The notes: generated by a model from the sequence alone, not told the origin. Numbered from the stretch's first letter, positions 35,826 through 45,686 are shown. The stretch is DNA of 64,000 bases from DTU013 sp964490975 (GCA_964490975.1 CAZBEQ010000015.1:6178-70177), one strand, 5' to 3'. Numbers and translations are program-made.

Positions 35826-36974
35826 CTATACCCATTCTTCAGCCTTCAGCCAGTTGCCATCAGAGAGCATATATAGTTCTGCTGTTTCAGGCTTTGCTCC
35901 GTTCTCATATTCAGTATCCAACAGGATGATGCACACGCTATTCCCCTCATCAGCCATACGGTCTGCCTGTGTGCACAAATCCTTGCTTAGATAAGCTGTT
36001 ATGATAATTGTTTCAGAGTTTACTACATTCGGTGACATATCCTCAAGAAGGCTTTCAAAGTTCTTTATACTTTTCATCATAAGTCCCGCCAGTATTTTGA
36101 AAAGCTCCGTGATATGATCCTTATCCGCAGCTTCACTTGTAATTATTGGCTGTTTCGCATCCTCGGAGGTACAGCCATTTGTGGCGAATACTACAGGTGT
36201 TCCCTCCCTCAGCGCTTTGTCGAAAAGCGTTGCAGCAACCTTTATGCCAAGCTCGGCGATACGTCTGTTTATTACATTTGTGAATTCATAGAGCTTTGAT
36301 TGCATATTTAGTATGACAGTTAGATTTTGCTGGGAAGTGAATTCATTTTTTCTTGCCATCAGCTTTCCGGTTCTTGCTGTAGCAGGCCAGTGGATCCGGT
36401 TCAGGGGATCGTTGAGCGTATGCTCCCGAATACCGGAAAACATAAATGGATCATCTATTATCCACCTGCTTACTACTTTATCGCTCTGAAGCAGATTTAC
36501 AGGTACGAATAATTCATCCAGATCTACTATTTCAGGGTAAACCATAAGTGTGATATTTACAGGCAATGCCTCTGAATTGTTACATAGATTAAGGAGATCG
36601 CCTCCGATCAGTGTAACATTTTCAGTATGAAAAACCCCTCTTTTGATACACTTCAGTTTCCATTTCCTTGTTGTCTTCTGATAGCTTTTCAATAGAAAGC
36701 TGCTCGTCACACGCCTGTCATCCTGGGCCAACACCGAACACATACCTGCAAAGTCCAGCCATCTGGAAGTATGTATATCTACCTTGAGCCAAGACACAGG
36801 CAACAATTTACCGTTATAGACCGTCTCAACCAGATAGATCGTGTCACCCTCATGTGCTTCGGAGACACTGAATTTGCAGCTATAATCCAGCTTACTGAAC
36901 GTATAGTTGCCAAATATATATGCCTGTAGCCATAGTACACCAACAAAGATCAGCAACAATGCGATGACATCCAT
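35826..36974 (-). CDS. DUF58 domain protein
   Basis: 382 residues. One N-terminal membrane helix (about 3-20), a beta-rich region (about 30-190) and the DUF58 vWA-like core with NRIHWPATARTGKLMARKN near residue 190, the family signature. DUF58 proteins are paired with MoxR ATPases, which may load or remodel them. The start follows TTGAGGTG, ten bases after the MoxR gene, so both are co-transcribed. Confidence 0.9.
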   Translation of the reverse strand: MDVIALLLIFVGVLWLQAYIFGNYTFSKLDYSCKFSVSEAHEGDTIYLVETVYNGKLLPVSWLKVDIHTSRWLDFAGMCSVLAQDDRRVTSSFLLKSYQKTTRKWKLKCIKRGVFHTENVTLIGGDLLNLCNNSEALPVNITLMVYPEIVDLDELFVPVNLLQSDKVVSRWIIDDPFMFSGIREHTLNDPLNRIHWPATARTGKLMARKNEFTSQQNLTVILNMQSKLYEFTNVINRRIAELGIKVAATLFDKALREGTPVVFATNGCTSEDAKQPIITSEAADKDHITELFKILAGLMMKSIKNFESLLEDMSPNVVNSETIIITAYLSKDLCTQADRMADEGNSVCIILLDTEYENGAKPETAELYMLSDGNWLKAEEWV

Positions 36975-36983
36975 TTCAGCACC

Positions 36984-37937
36984 TCAAATCTCTTCAGTGG
37001 GTACACGGACTGTTCCTAAAATATCGCGGATAGTATTTTCAGCATTTTCCGAGCCTCCGGTAATCGCATGTCCTTTTATTATCAGACGATGAGCAAGTAC
37101 GGGCACTGCCATTTCTTTGACGTCATCCGGAGTGATAAAATCACGTCCGTTCAATACTGCATTTACCTGGGCTGCCTTCATCAGCGCTATGCTGCCTCGC
37201 GGACTGACACCCAGAGATATTCTATTGTCATGCCTTGTTGCTTCAATTATGTCTACGATATACTGCTGTGAAGCATCCGATGTCCTCACTGAAGTAACTG
37301 CATCCTGTGCATCAATAACTTCTTCCTTTGAAGCTGCCGTCTTCAATGTCTCAAGAGGATCGGAGTCCCTAAAGCGTTTTAAAATTTCCATACCTTCATG
37401 AGGATCGGGATAGCCCATCCTCAGGCGCATAAAAAATCTGTCAAGCTGTGCTTCAGGCAGCGGGAAAGTACCACGCGTCTCAACGGGATTCTGTGTGGCT
37501 ATAACAAAGAAAGGCCTGTGAAGAAGCCTGGTTTCTCCATCCACAGTGACCTGCTTTTCCTCCATGCATTCCAAAAGGCTGGACTGAGTTCGCGGTGTTG
37601 CTCTGTTGATTTCATCAGCAAGAATTATATTAGTAAAAACCGGGCCTGACCTGAAGATGAATTCTCCGTTTTTCTGATCGAAGTAGTTGATCCCTGTTAA
37701 ATCCGACGGCAATAGGTCTGGAGTGAACTGTATCCTTTTAAAGTCACATTTCAAAGACCTGGCCAGGCATTTTGCCAGCATCGTCTTGCCGACACCGGGA
37801 ACATCCTCCAGCAGGACATGGCCTCCGCACAGAAGCGAAGTTAGTACCAGATCGATAGTTTCCTCCCTGCCGACCAAAACCCTGGATATATTATCCCTGA
37901 TCAAACCGGCAAGCTTTTTTACATCAGACAGTTTCAT
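36984..37937 (-). CDS. MoxR-family AAA+ ATPase
   Basis: 317 residues. Walker A EDVPGVGKTMLAK near residue 40, Walker B NIILADEINRATPRTQSSLLE, sensor ATQNPVETRGTFPLPEAQLD, and a C-terminal lid domain (SVSPRG-like LGVSPRGSIAL). MoxR ATPases act as chaperones for von Willebrand-type partners such as the adjacent DUF58 protein. I chose ATG 37937 after AAGGGGGAT; the frame opens at 37961. First large gene of the three-gene cluster. Confidence 0.94.
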   Translation of the reverse strand: MKLSDVKKLAGLIRDNISRVLVGREETIDLVLTSLLCGGHVLLEDVPGVGKTMLAKCLARSLKCDFKRIQFTPDLLPSDLTGINYFDQKNGEFIFRSGPVFTNIILADEINRATPRTQSSLLECMEEKQVTVDGETRLLHRPFFVIATQNPVETRGTFPLPEAQLDRFFMRLRMGYPDPHEGMEILKRFRDSDPLETLKTAASKEEVIDAQDAVTSVRTSDASQQYIVDIIEATRHDNRISLGVSPRGSIALMKAAQVNAVLNGRDFITPDDVKEMAVPVLAHRLIIKGHAITGGSENAENTIRDILGTVRVPTEEI

Positions 37938-37968
37938 AATATCCCCCTTGTTCAAATCCATCGCCTCG

Positions 37969-38166
37969 TTATTGAACCTGATCGACTGTTTCAGCGCTCA
38001 ATTGTCTTTCATTCCAGATCCGGAGTTTTTCATTGTCCTCCTTGAACTGTGGGATACTCAACAATATGGATATTATAAGTATGACAGCAATAACAATGAG
38101 CTCCCTTATTATCGACGGACTCATATTTTTGATCCTGACACCTGCACGTTTGAATGCCAAAAACAT
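37969..38166 (-). CDS. Small single-helix membrane protein
   Basis: 65 residues: basic N-terminus, one membrane helix (LIVIAVILIISILLSIPQF, about 27-45) and a charged C-terminus. ATG 38166 follows AAAAGGGG; an ATG at 38193 lacks a site. It is 31 bases upstream of the MoxR start and probably in the same operon. Not recognised as a known family. Confidence 0.6.
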   Translation of the reverse strand: MFLAFKRAGVRIKNMSPSIIRELIVIAVILIISILLSIPQFKEDNEKLRIWNERQLSAETVDQVQ

Positions 38167-38266
38167 GAAAAAACCCCTTTTTACTAGCTTCATAGATTCA
38201 TACTACCATCCTGTACATACCAAAACAAGTAGAGAATTTTAATCTATAAAGTAGATAAAAAGAAGC

Positions 38267-38349
38267 TTGGGGTGCCAGGCACGAAAGATAGACACTTATT
38301 TGATATATATTTATCAATAAGTGTCTATCTTTCGTGCCTGGCACCCCAA
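38267..38349. repeat. Perfect 34-bp inverted repeat
   Basis: Arms 38267-38300 and 38316-38349 are exactly complementary. The 15-nt centre pairs further (TGATA with TATCA) across one bulge. The tips read TTGGGGTGCCAGGCAC and the inner part GATAGACACTTATT. It begins eight bases past the stop of the SLH surface protein gene. Confidence 0.95.
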
Positions 38350-38357
38350 TCACCCAA

Positions 38358-41300
38358 TTAATGAGCGCCGATGACTCCGTCTACTCTTGTGCCGCCGCCC
38401 TGATAGGTCGTGACCCTTTCAGCGCCGGAATTGCCCACGATGTAGGTCGGCGTACCGCCGCCGTATGCGCCGTATGCTGCGGACCGATCCTCTGCTGAGA
38501 AGTAGGTGGCACAGCCGCCTGTGAGCGCAGCGGAGCTTGTCGAAAGCTGAGTCACCCATGTACCGTCAGACAGCTGTGTGAGCACCGGTTTCCCATTGTC
38601 GTAGCTGTTGAAAACGCTCTGCTGCGGTACCTCTTTACAACCAGTCAAAGTAAACCAGACATCGTAGATTTGTCCTGTCACACAGTTTATCAGCGTTGTA
38701 TTAGCGTCAGTAGTTTCCTTGTCAACATCACCGTAGGATACAGAATTATCTGCCAGAATAGAATTGCAGAAGGTGACATTACTGCTTGTACCAGCAAGCG
38801 AACCTCTGTTATTTCCCGCCACAGTGACATTTACTGCGGTTGTACTGCCGTATACCGTATATATGCCGACTAAGTTGTTGGCTATTGTAGTATTATTCAG
38901 TATAACCTGGCCGGAATCGTTATTTATACCTTTTGCTCCGGAGCCTGTGACCGAACAGTTTTCCATTGTGAGTATACCGCCGTTCGAACAGTATATCCCA
39001 TCACCACCGTTATCTTTGATGGAGCAGTTCACCATTGTCATTGGAGCCTCGCAGAAAATGCCGCGGCCGCTGCCGGTTATCGTGCAGTTCCTAAGCTCAG
39101 CTACCGAGCCCCCCTGTGCCCTCAATGCATACTCAGAGGCATTGCACAAGGTCACATTATCAAGACTGATTTCCCCTGCGGTGTTGTTTATGCCCTCTTT
39201 GCCTCCAAAATCAACTGTCAGATAACTGATTGCACATGATGTGGTGGAGGAAAGTTCAAAGATCGTATTACTGGGATTGCTGTTCTGGAAATACAGTGTC
39301 CGCCCGCCACCGTCGATATTGACACTGGAAGGAAAAACAAGCACTTCTGTAACAATGATATCTCCATCATCCTGCGAAGCAAGTGCTGCCATCAGTTCTT
39401 CATATGTAGCAACCGACGCTGATTCATCCCATCCCGCATATAGGGTTACATCCGAGTCATATACCCAATAACAGGTATCATCCGGATTTGGTGTGAGATA
39501 GGCAGAATTCGCGCCTGTGTAGTTAAAGCTCCCGTCGGCATTGATGAGCTTGGTGCCTCCCTGAACATACCAGCCGGTAAATGAAAAGCCTGTCCGGCTT
39601 GGATTTGTGATCGGCGGTAAAGCTGTCCCTTCATATGCAATTGTGACGGAAGGCGTGCCGGCAGTCGTGGCATCCTCAGCAGACAGTGTAATGGTATATG
39701 ATTTTCTTTCAAACCGGGGTTCCACAAATATATCCCGTGGCGGCATTTTGGCCGGTATTGCCGGTTCCCATCCGGTAAAGGTAAAGCCTGCTTTCGTAGG
39801 AGCCTCGGGTGGTGTGATGTCTGCTCCGGTCTGGAGCTGCTGTGGATTCGGTGCTCCGCTGCCGTCCGTATAAGTGAATGTATAAGAGTTAATGTCGTAA
39901 TATAGATCCGCCGAGGCCGTACCGTCTGCCAAAACAATCAACTGAGGTATTTGTACACTAAGACGATAGCCTGAGTAGTATTGGCGCGGTACATATAGCG
40001 ACAATTCTGCAGTGTAATAATATGTTCTGGTGTCATAAAGAGTATACTCGCTGGAACCCGGAGCCGTTTGGAGATGGTGGCGCACCGTATACATCGCATC
40101 ATCATTAAGCCGCCACTTCGCATAAAGAGTGTGCGGTTCGGAAATCCTTACTATACTGTCCGGCAGTACCTTTATTCCGTTTGCCCAACCATTCTCATCC
40201 TCGGAAAAATACCAGCCTGCAAACGTAAACCCTGTCATCACAGGTGTTTGCAATTCGCCATATTCAGACATATATGTAACGGTATCTACGTAACCATTCG
40301 GCAGGCCGCCTCCGTTGGTATCATATGTAATAGTGCAGCTATTGGGCCTCCAGACAGCAGTAGTTGAAAGCTCGTGTGCGGGCATGGTCATATTCTCCGA
40401 TATCCCCTGCCACTCACTGATATGCCAGTTATCTCTGAAAATAACCGGAGCGGAAATACATGCCCCGTATTTAATCATGGTCGTTACTAAGTAATTGGCT
40501 ACTTCACCGGGATCGTCCCCGCTTTCATAATTATCAAACAGATCGCTTTCCGGTGTAAATCGTGCGTCAAAGGTCACCTCATAACTGTTGCGTGTATAGT
40601 AATAGTTCACTGTCCTGGTGCCATCCGGTGCTATGGTAACCGTTTGGAGAGGCGGTGCAGTAAAGCCCTCATATGATTTCACCGCAGGAGTGACGGTTGA
40701 ATCTGTTGTTCCGGTAAACAGCTGTCTGTCGGCAAGAGTATATTTTGAATCATTCAACAGGTCCTGCTTATGATGGCAAACCGTATAGCGGGTATTTGTC
40801 AACGGTTCCCATTTCGCATAAAGGTTGAGGTAATATGCCGGCATGGTCGAAAAAGTATACTGCTGTGTAAATCCTTCGTCGGTATACCATCCTGCAAAGG
40901 TATATCCGGTCCTTGAAACAGTTGGTTCTTGTATAATATCTCCGTAATAAAGGTGGAGATCCCTAACATAACTGCCACCGTTTTCATTGAAAAAGACCAT
41001 GTAGCCGCCGTCATTGACATCATCCCACTGCAGGTGATAGGTCTTGGAAATCGGCATGGATGAAAACGCCATTGGTCCGTGCCTCCAGGTAATCGTCATA
41101 TCGCATTTGAGCATATGATCATCCTTAGCAGTTGTCACAACGACCCGGTTCCCGTTTAGTGAAAAAGCATCATTTGAGAAGCTAAAATCGAAGTCGGATA
41201 ACGGATAAGCCTTCTCGGTATATTCTCCCTCCCTCAGGTCAATATACTTCATGGTGATAAAGTCATCCGGAATAAGAAACTGCTTGTCACCATATTTCAG

Positions 41301-44300
41301 ACGTATATCAGGCGTATCCTTGTATACAAAGTCAACTACGGAGTATTGCGTACCTGCTGATAACAGAGGCCACTCATTCTCATAAAGTGTCCAGGTCGAG
41401 CCAATATTGCCGCTGAACAGCTGTGCCACAAAATTAATTTCCAAATATACGCCAAGCTCAAAATATAGTGCGCCTGTGCTCATGTAAGAAGCAACACTGT
41501 TGACCTCCCGGTACTCATAATAGAAGTAACCATAAAATTTTGCATATACTCCTGCCTCTGCAGTAAAACCTACGCTGTTGATGTCACAGCTGAACAGTCC
41601 TGCGGCCAGTTCAAGGCGGATCCCGGCACGCAAACCCAATTCGCCCATTATATAGAAGCGGAAGGTAAGCACCTCATCAGCAATATCCTGGGTATAGCTT
41701 CTGAAGTTTCTTGAGAATATTCCCCCGTAAAAGGCATAGCATGTACCGCTGGAGTATTCAAAGCTGGTACCCAGTGCCACATTGATATATGCGCTGACAA
41801 CGAAATGTCCGCTGAGCTTGATCTGTATTATACCAAAGAGTACCGGTATTCTCTGGTCGAACAATTTTTGTTCAAATAATTCTATCCAGTCGGAGCCTTG
41901 TTCAAGCATATCACAGTAAGTATCCAACAGTTCACTGACACCGGCTGCTATTTCGGCTGAATCGGTGCTTGTAAGCAGTGACTGTATTTCATCGGATATG
42001 TCAAGTGATAATCCGTCTTCCTGTGAATTTATGCTCGCTTCAAAGAACATACCCGTATAATTATAGACATTTGTGTAAGAGTAAAGGTTGTAATCCTTTA
42101 TCCAGTATATAAAAAGCCAATGATCCCAGACAACACTGCCTGAGGCGTCGAGAGAAACGCTGATTTCCTGAACAAATGTGGCCGAACCACTTATGACAAC
42201 TTCGTTATCACCGACTGCGACCGGCACGTCAAAGTTGACTGTGACCGCTGCACGCAAGCCATCTCTGCCTATTTTCTGTGTCTGTGAGCCAATCGACGTA
42301 TCGACATCTATCCTGATATTATCCGTCGGGCCCAGTGTTGAAAGCGATCCTTCGGGAAGAGTTCCGAGAGCCGAAGTATAGTCTATCCTCTCTCCGGTAG
42401 TCTCTTCAAAGCCATCTGTTGCCATTGCTACAGCACTTAAATACACTGCTGCCTGTTCAGCAAAGCCGCTGTCTATAATGTGCTGCTCCAGGCTCGCCTC
42501 CAGCTGTGACACGTTTGCGCCCTCAAGCAGACTGTCACCGCTGACAGGAGTCTGAGCATAATAGCTCATCGCTGACTGCATTTCTTCCTGTGTAACAGAA
42601 GTGTAGCTTACAGTGATTGAATTATCAGTACTGTTTGAAGTGATTCCGTTTATGACGGCATACCCGAGACAGTCGCCCAGACTCAGGTTTGCAAATTCGG
42701 GGTTTGTATAAAAGAAAATGTAGTCACCAACATCGACAGTAGTGCTTGCATCCAGTCCAATGGAGGTAAAACCTGAAAAATCAAGCGCTTCGATATCCAC
42801 AGTAAAGCTGGTACCTTCTGACGAGTAATTTCTCACCTGACTGGCAGAGCCCACATATATTGGCAAAGTGTCCGGCAGAGCAAGTACGTTTTCCGCAGCA
42901 GCCTGTGAATAGCTGACTGTCGTACCGTTTACACCTGTAACCGAGACATAAGCTATATCTTCATTGATAAGAGCTTCAGAAGCGGCATCAGTGTCAGGAG
43001 GCGTATTGCCCGAATATATACATAACGTATCACCGGCGGTAAGTGTTTCATTTCCGCTGTATGTGAAGGTGCCTGTAATTGAGGTTATTTCCTCATCGCT
43101 TACAAGCGGAACATTCAGCGAATCAACTTCCTCGCCATTCTTAACTATGTTTGAAACTTTAACTGAGGGTATGTAAATGATCCCATCACTCAGCGGCAGG
43201 TCATCAGACTCTTCCTGCCTTATAGTAAAGGCGCAGGTCCGTATGTTTTGTTCCCTGTCGGAGTATGTCAGCTCATCATCGGTCAATATCAATGTATATG
43301 CAGCGCCTGCAGTGAAACCTCCGTCTGCGGAGACGTTGAAGCTGCACTCTCCAGAGGATGCACCGCCGCTGTTGTCTCCCTGTCCTTCTGTGACCAGCAA
43401 CACCTCCGGCGTACTGCCGTCCGCCCGCTCAATATCAATAGCGTTCTGCACTTCGCTCAGATTCATGGAAGCACTGGATATAATCGTAAAGCTGAGCGTC
43501 GTTGGCTGATCGGTCAGAGCAAACTGTTCGTCCTGCATACTGGTAACGCTCTCAAGCTCTGCATATTTAGCGTAAAGAGTTAGATTTGAGCTTACAACGG
43601 TCTCAGAGATAAAGCTTTCGGTAAACAATGGGTCCTTGTACCAGCCTAAAAAGACGAAACCAGTTCTTTGCGGTGTCGGAAGGTTTGAAATAGTGCCGCC
43701 GCTGGATACGATTTTTGCGTTTATAGTCAGTCCGCCATTGGTTTCAAAGCTGACGGTATAGTTCGATGCTGTACCGTTGGTGCCGTTGGTTCCATTATTG
43801 CCGCTATTGCCGCCTGTTCCAATGCCACCGCTATTGCCGTTGCTGTCTCCGGCGCCATTGTTTACGCCTCCGTCGGATAAAGAGACTGTTTGATGGACAC
43901 GCATACTGACGGCAGCGCCTTCTGCTCTCTTTGCGCTGGATTTAGGATTAAAGCTGCCGTCCTCGTCCCCCTTCAGAATTCCTGCCCTCCAAAGGAGCAT
44001 CACAGCTTCCCTTGCCCAATCGGAAACCTCGGATAGATCCTTCGGTTCCACCGTTGTTTCATCCAGGTCTCCAAGATCTATATTGCAGACAGTAAAGAAA
44101 CGGACTGTAAAAACTGCCATCTGTTCTCTGTTAACAAGACCATTCGGGTCAAAATTTCCATTCCCAACACCCTGAGCAATTTGCATCCCAGCTGCCCAGG
44201 CAATGTAAGGAGCGTAATACGCATCCGCAGTCACATCAGAAAATGTGTCACTGTAAGGATAATCGGAGGGCTTGATCCCGGCGATTCGCCCCAGAACAGT

Positions 44301-44543
44301 CACGTACATACCTCTTGTCATCGTGCCATCCGGCAAAAATGTATCTGTGCCGGTTCCGTTAAAAATGCCATTTTCAACGGCATACTTTACATACCCGTAA
44401 TACCAGTCAGATTCGGAAATATCCTGAAACAGGCCGGATGGCGGGCTTGCAGCACCGCTTTGTGCTGCGGCGAATACATTGTACGGCATAACGGACAGAA
44501 TCAGGCAAAGAATAAGTATTATGCTGATAAGTCTACCTTTCAT
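38358..44543 (-). CDS. Very large SLH-domain surface protein with InlB-type repeats and beta-helix
   Basis: 2061 residues. Signal peptide (about 1-26), three SLH domains (about 37-215; DISESDWYYGYVKYAVENGI, GVGNGNFDPNGLVNREQMAV, LLWRAGILKGDEDGSFNP) that would bind secondary cell-wall polymer, then a Gly/Asn/Thr linker (about 225-260). InlB B-repeat/Flg_new modules with RTGFVFLGWY-type cores lie near 262-335, 1182, 1401, 1555 and 1617. The middle (about 340-1150) is beta-rich and unrecognised. Residues about 1712-2061 form a right-handed beta-helix with INGGGRT-like turns (DGGGRTLYFQNSN) and repeated NCTITGSG units. Composition looks GC-richer than its neighbours. A surface-bound carbohydrate or adhesion role is inferred. 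Confidence 0.92.
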   Translation of the reverse strand: MKGRLISIILILCLILSVMPYNVFAAAQSGAASPPSGLFQDISESDWYYGYVKYAVENGIFNGTGTDTFLPDGTMTRGMYVTVLGRIAGIKPSDYPYSDTFSDVTADAYYAPYIAWAAGMQIAQGVGNGNFDPNGLVNREQMAVFTVRFFTVCNIDLGDLDETTVEPKDLSEVSDWAREAVMLLWRAGILKGDEDGSFNPKSSAKRAEGAAVSMRVHQTVSLSDGGVNNGAGDSNGNSGGIGTGGNSGNNGTNGTNGTASNYTVSFETNGGLTINAKIVSSGGTISNLPTPQRTGFVFLGWYKDPLFTESFISETVVSSNLTLYAKYAELESVTSMQDEQFALTDQPTTLSFTIISSASMNLSEVQNAIDIERADGSTPEVLLVTEGQGDNSGGASSGECSFNVSADGGFTAGAAYTLILTDDELTYSDREQNIRTCAFTIRQEESDDLPLSDGIIYIPSVKVSNIVKNGEEVDSLNVPLVSDEEITSITGTFTYSGNETLTAGDTLCIYSGNTPPDTDAASEALINEDIAYVSVTGVNGTTVSYSQAAAENVLALPDTLPIYVGSASQVRNYSSEGTSFTVDIEALDFSGFTSIGLDASTTVDVGDYIFFYTNPEFANLSLGDCLGYAVINGITSNSTDNSITVSYTSVTQEEMQSAMSYYAQTPVSGDSLLEGANVSQLEASLEQHIIDSGFAEQAAVYLSAVAMATDGFEETTGERIDYTSALGTLPEGSLSTLGPTDNIRIDVDTSIGSQTQKIGRDGLRAAVTVNFDVPVAVGDNEVVISGSATFVQEISVSLDASGSVVWDHWLFIYWIKDYNLYSYTNVYNYTGMFFEASINSQEDGLSLDISDEIQSLLTSTDSAEIAAGVSELLDTYCDMLEQGSDWIELFEQKLFDQRIPVLFGIIQIKLSGHFVVSAYINVALGTSFEYSSGTCYAFYGGIFSRNFRSYTQDIADEVLTFRFYIMGELGLRAGIRLELAAGLFSCDINSVGFTAEAGVYAKFYGYFYYEYREVNSVASYMSTGALYFELGVYLEINFVAQLFSGNIGSTWTLYENEWPLLSAGTQYSVVDFVYKDTPDIRLKYGDKQFLIPDDFITMKYIDLREGEYTEKAYPLSDFDFSFSNDAFSLNGNRVVVTTAKDDHMLKCDMTITWRHGPMAFSSMPISKTYHLQWDDVNDGGYMVFFNENGGSYVRDLHLYYGDIIQEPTVSRTGYTFAGWYTDEGFTQQYTFSTMPAYYLNLYAKWEPLTNTRYTVCHHKQDLLNDSKYTLADRQLFTGTTDSTVTPAVKSYEGFTAPPLQTVTIAPDGTRTVNYYYTRNSYEVTFDARFTPESDLFDNYESGDDPGEVANYLVTTMIKYGACISAPVIFRDNWHISEWQGISENMTMPAHELSTTAVWRPNSCTITYDTNGGGLPNGYVDTVTYMSEYGELQTPVMTGFTFAGWYFSEDENGWANGIKVLPDSIVRISEPHTLYAKWRLNDDAMYTVRHHLQTAPGSSEYTLYDTRTYYYTAELSLYVPRQYYSGYRLSVQIPQLIVLADGTASADLYYDINSYTFTYTDGSGAPNPQQLQTGADITPPEAPTKAGFTFTGWEPAIPAKMPPRDIFVEPRFERKSYTITLSAEDATTAGTPSVTIAYEGTALPPITNPSRTGFSFTGWYVQGGTKLINADGSFNYTGANSAYLTPNPDDTCYWVYDSDVTLYAGWDESASVATYEELMAALASQDDGDIIVTEVLVFPSSVNIDGGGRTLYFQNSNPSNTIFELSSTTSCAISYLTVDFGGKEGINNTAGEISLDNVTLCNASEYALRAQGGSVAELRNCTITGSGRGIFCEAPMTMVNCSIKDNGGDGIYCSNGGILTMENCSVTGSGAKGINNDSGQVILNNTTIANNLVGIYTVYGSTTAVNVTVAGNNRGSLAGTSSNVTFCNSILADNSVSYGDVDKETTDANTTLINCVTGQIYDVWFTLTGCKEVPQQSVFNSYDNGKPVLTQLSDGTWVTQLSTSSAALTGGCATYFSAEDRSAAYGAYGGGTPTYIVGNSGAERVTTYQGGGTRVDGVIGAH

Positions 44544-44744
44544 TATCTCGCCTCTTTCCCTCGATTACATTCTTTCTATTACAGCCTGGAAGAGCTATTC
44601 TTAGGTGGATATTTCCATTGCCTGCATAAATTTTCCATGATACAATTATTGTACACCTCATGTTAACACGAGAGTCAAGTACTGATTACAGATTCTTCGC
44701 GTTTTTTTGACAAATATCAACCTTGAAAAGAGAGGTATCACTTC

Positions 44745-45554
44745 ATGCCAAAACCGGATGGACTGTTTTCCATAGGCGAGATTGCCGTAAGCAGCGGTCT
44801 GAGCATTAATGCCATAAGGTTCTACGAAACAAAGGCACTCATTAAACCTTCATCCACCTGTCCAAAATCCGGTTACCGCTATTACAGCCGGGAAAATCTT
44901 CTCCGTCTGCGGACAATCATAGTGCTGAAGAATGCGGGGCTGTCCCTGCAGGAGATCGGAGATTATTTGGATGGAGAGAGATATACTGAGAAAAAGATTG
45001 AGGAGCTTACACTGCAGCGTGATTTTTTAAACCGCGCAATTGAGGACTTGATTATTCGAACGGTAAAGACCGGAGACTTGACAGTACACGAGATCGAGCT
45101 TCCGGAACGCTTCTGCCTCTGCCGTACAATACAGGCAAAAGACGCTGACCATGCACTTAGCGCCATTGGTGCATTTTATGAAGAGCTGATCCGCAAAGGG
45201 ATCACGATCAGCTATACCTGGCCGGAATTCTGCGAATACCCTGATTATGGGCTTTTAAATGGTAAATTTCCCATCAATGATTTCACCGTCACCGCATGTC
45301 TGCCGGTCGAAAATGAAGACGCACAGCCCGAAGCTGTGCGCTATCCTCCAGGAAGTGCAGTATCAGTTAATTACAGAGGTGATTATTTTGGGCTGTGGAA
45401 GGCATATGAGGCTCTGCATCAATACATGGCAACCCACGGGTACGTTCCGTCCGGATATCCGCAGGAAATCTATATAGAAATTGGCTCTGACGGAGCGGTT
45501 CAGCCTGACAGTTTAGATAACATTACCTGCGTGATTGTTCCAGTAAGAAAGTAA
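44745..45554 (+). CDS. MerR-family regulator with GyrI-like effector domain
   Basis: 269 residues. N-terminal winged helix (about 7-75; FSIGEIAVSSGLSINAIRFYE) and dimerisation coiled coil (about 78-115). The C-terminal ~150 residues resemble the BmrR/GyrI small-molecule-binding fold. Such regulators activate from over-spaced promoters when bound to hydrophobic or cationic compounds. It is divergent from the SLH protein gene, with about 200 bases between, so that gene or its own promoter are candidate targets. ATG follows AGAGAGGTAT. GC content is similar to the SLH gene and higher than the background. Confidence 0.9.
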   Translation: MPKPDGLFSIGEIAVSSGLSINAIRFYETKALIKPSSTCPKSGYRYYSRENLLRLRTIIVLKNAGLSLQEIGDYLDGERYTEKKIEELTLQRDFLNRAIEDLIIRTVKTGDLTVHEIELPERFCLCRTIQAKDADHALSAIGAFYEELIRKGITISYTWPEFCEYPDYGLLNGKFPINDFTVTACLPVENEDAQPEAVRYPPGSAVSVNYRGDYFGLWKAYEALHQYMATHGYVPSGYPQEIYIEIGSDGAVQPDSLDNITCVIVPVRK

Positions 45555-45574
45555 CGTATCGCTTGAGGCAGTAT

Positions 45575-45616
45575 AAAAAATCCCCTGAAAACTTATCGAT
45601 TCCAGAGGATTTTTAT
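45575..45616. terminator. Hairpin after the MerR gene
   Basis: Arms 45578-45587 and 45603-45613 pair as AAATCCcCTG with CCAGaGGATTTTT, with T runs on the plus strand side. Lies 20 bases past the MerR stop. Confidence 0.75.
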
Positions 45617-45637
45617 ACTTCAAAAGTTGTTAGGCCA

Positions 45638-45671
45638 ACACATAGATACTTATTGATAAGTGCCTATGTGT
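45638..45671. repeat. Imperfect palindrome related to the 38267 element
   Basis: Arms 45638-45653 and 45656-45671 (16 nt, two mismatches) around TG. The core ACTTAT...ATAAGTG and CTATGTGT tips echo the inner part of the perfect palindrome at 38267-38349 (GACACTTATT). It lies 16 bases past the stop of the flavodiiron gene. Confidence 0.65.
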
Positions 45672-45686
45672 CTTATCAGACACCCA

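Noticed and set aside
38670..43583. Several plus-strand frames of 60-150 residues opposite the SLH gene
   Set aside because: All are antisense shadows of a 2061-codon gene with strong signal peptide, SLH and beta-helix features; none has a convincing ribosome site.
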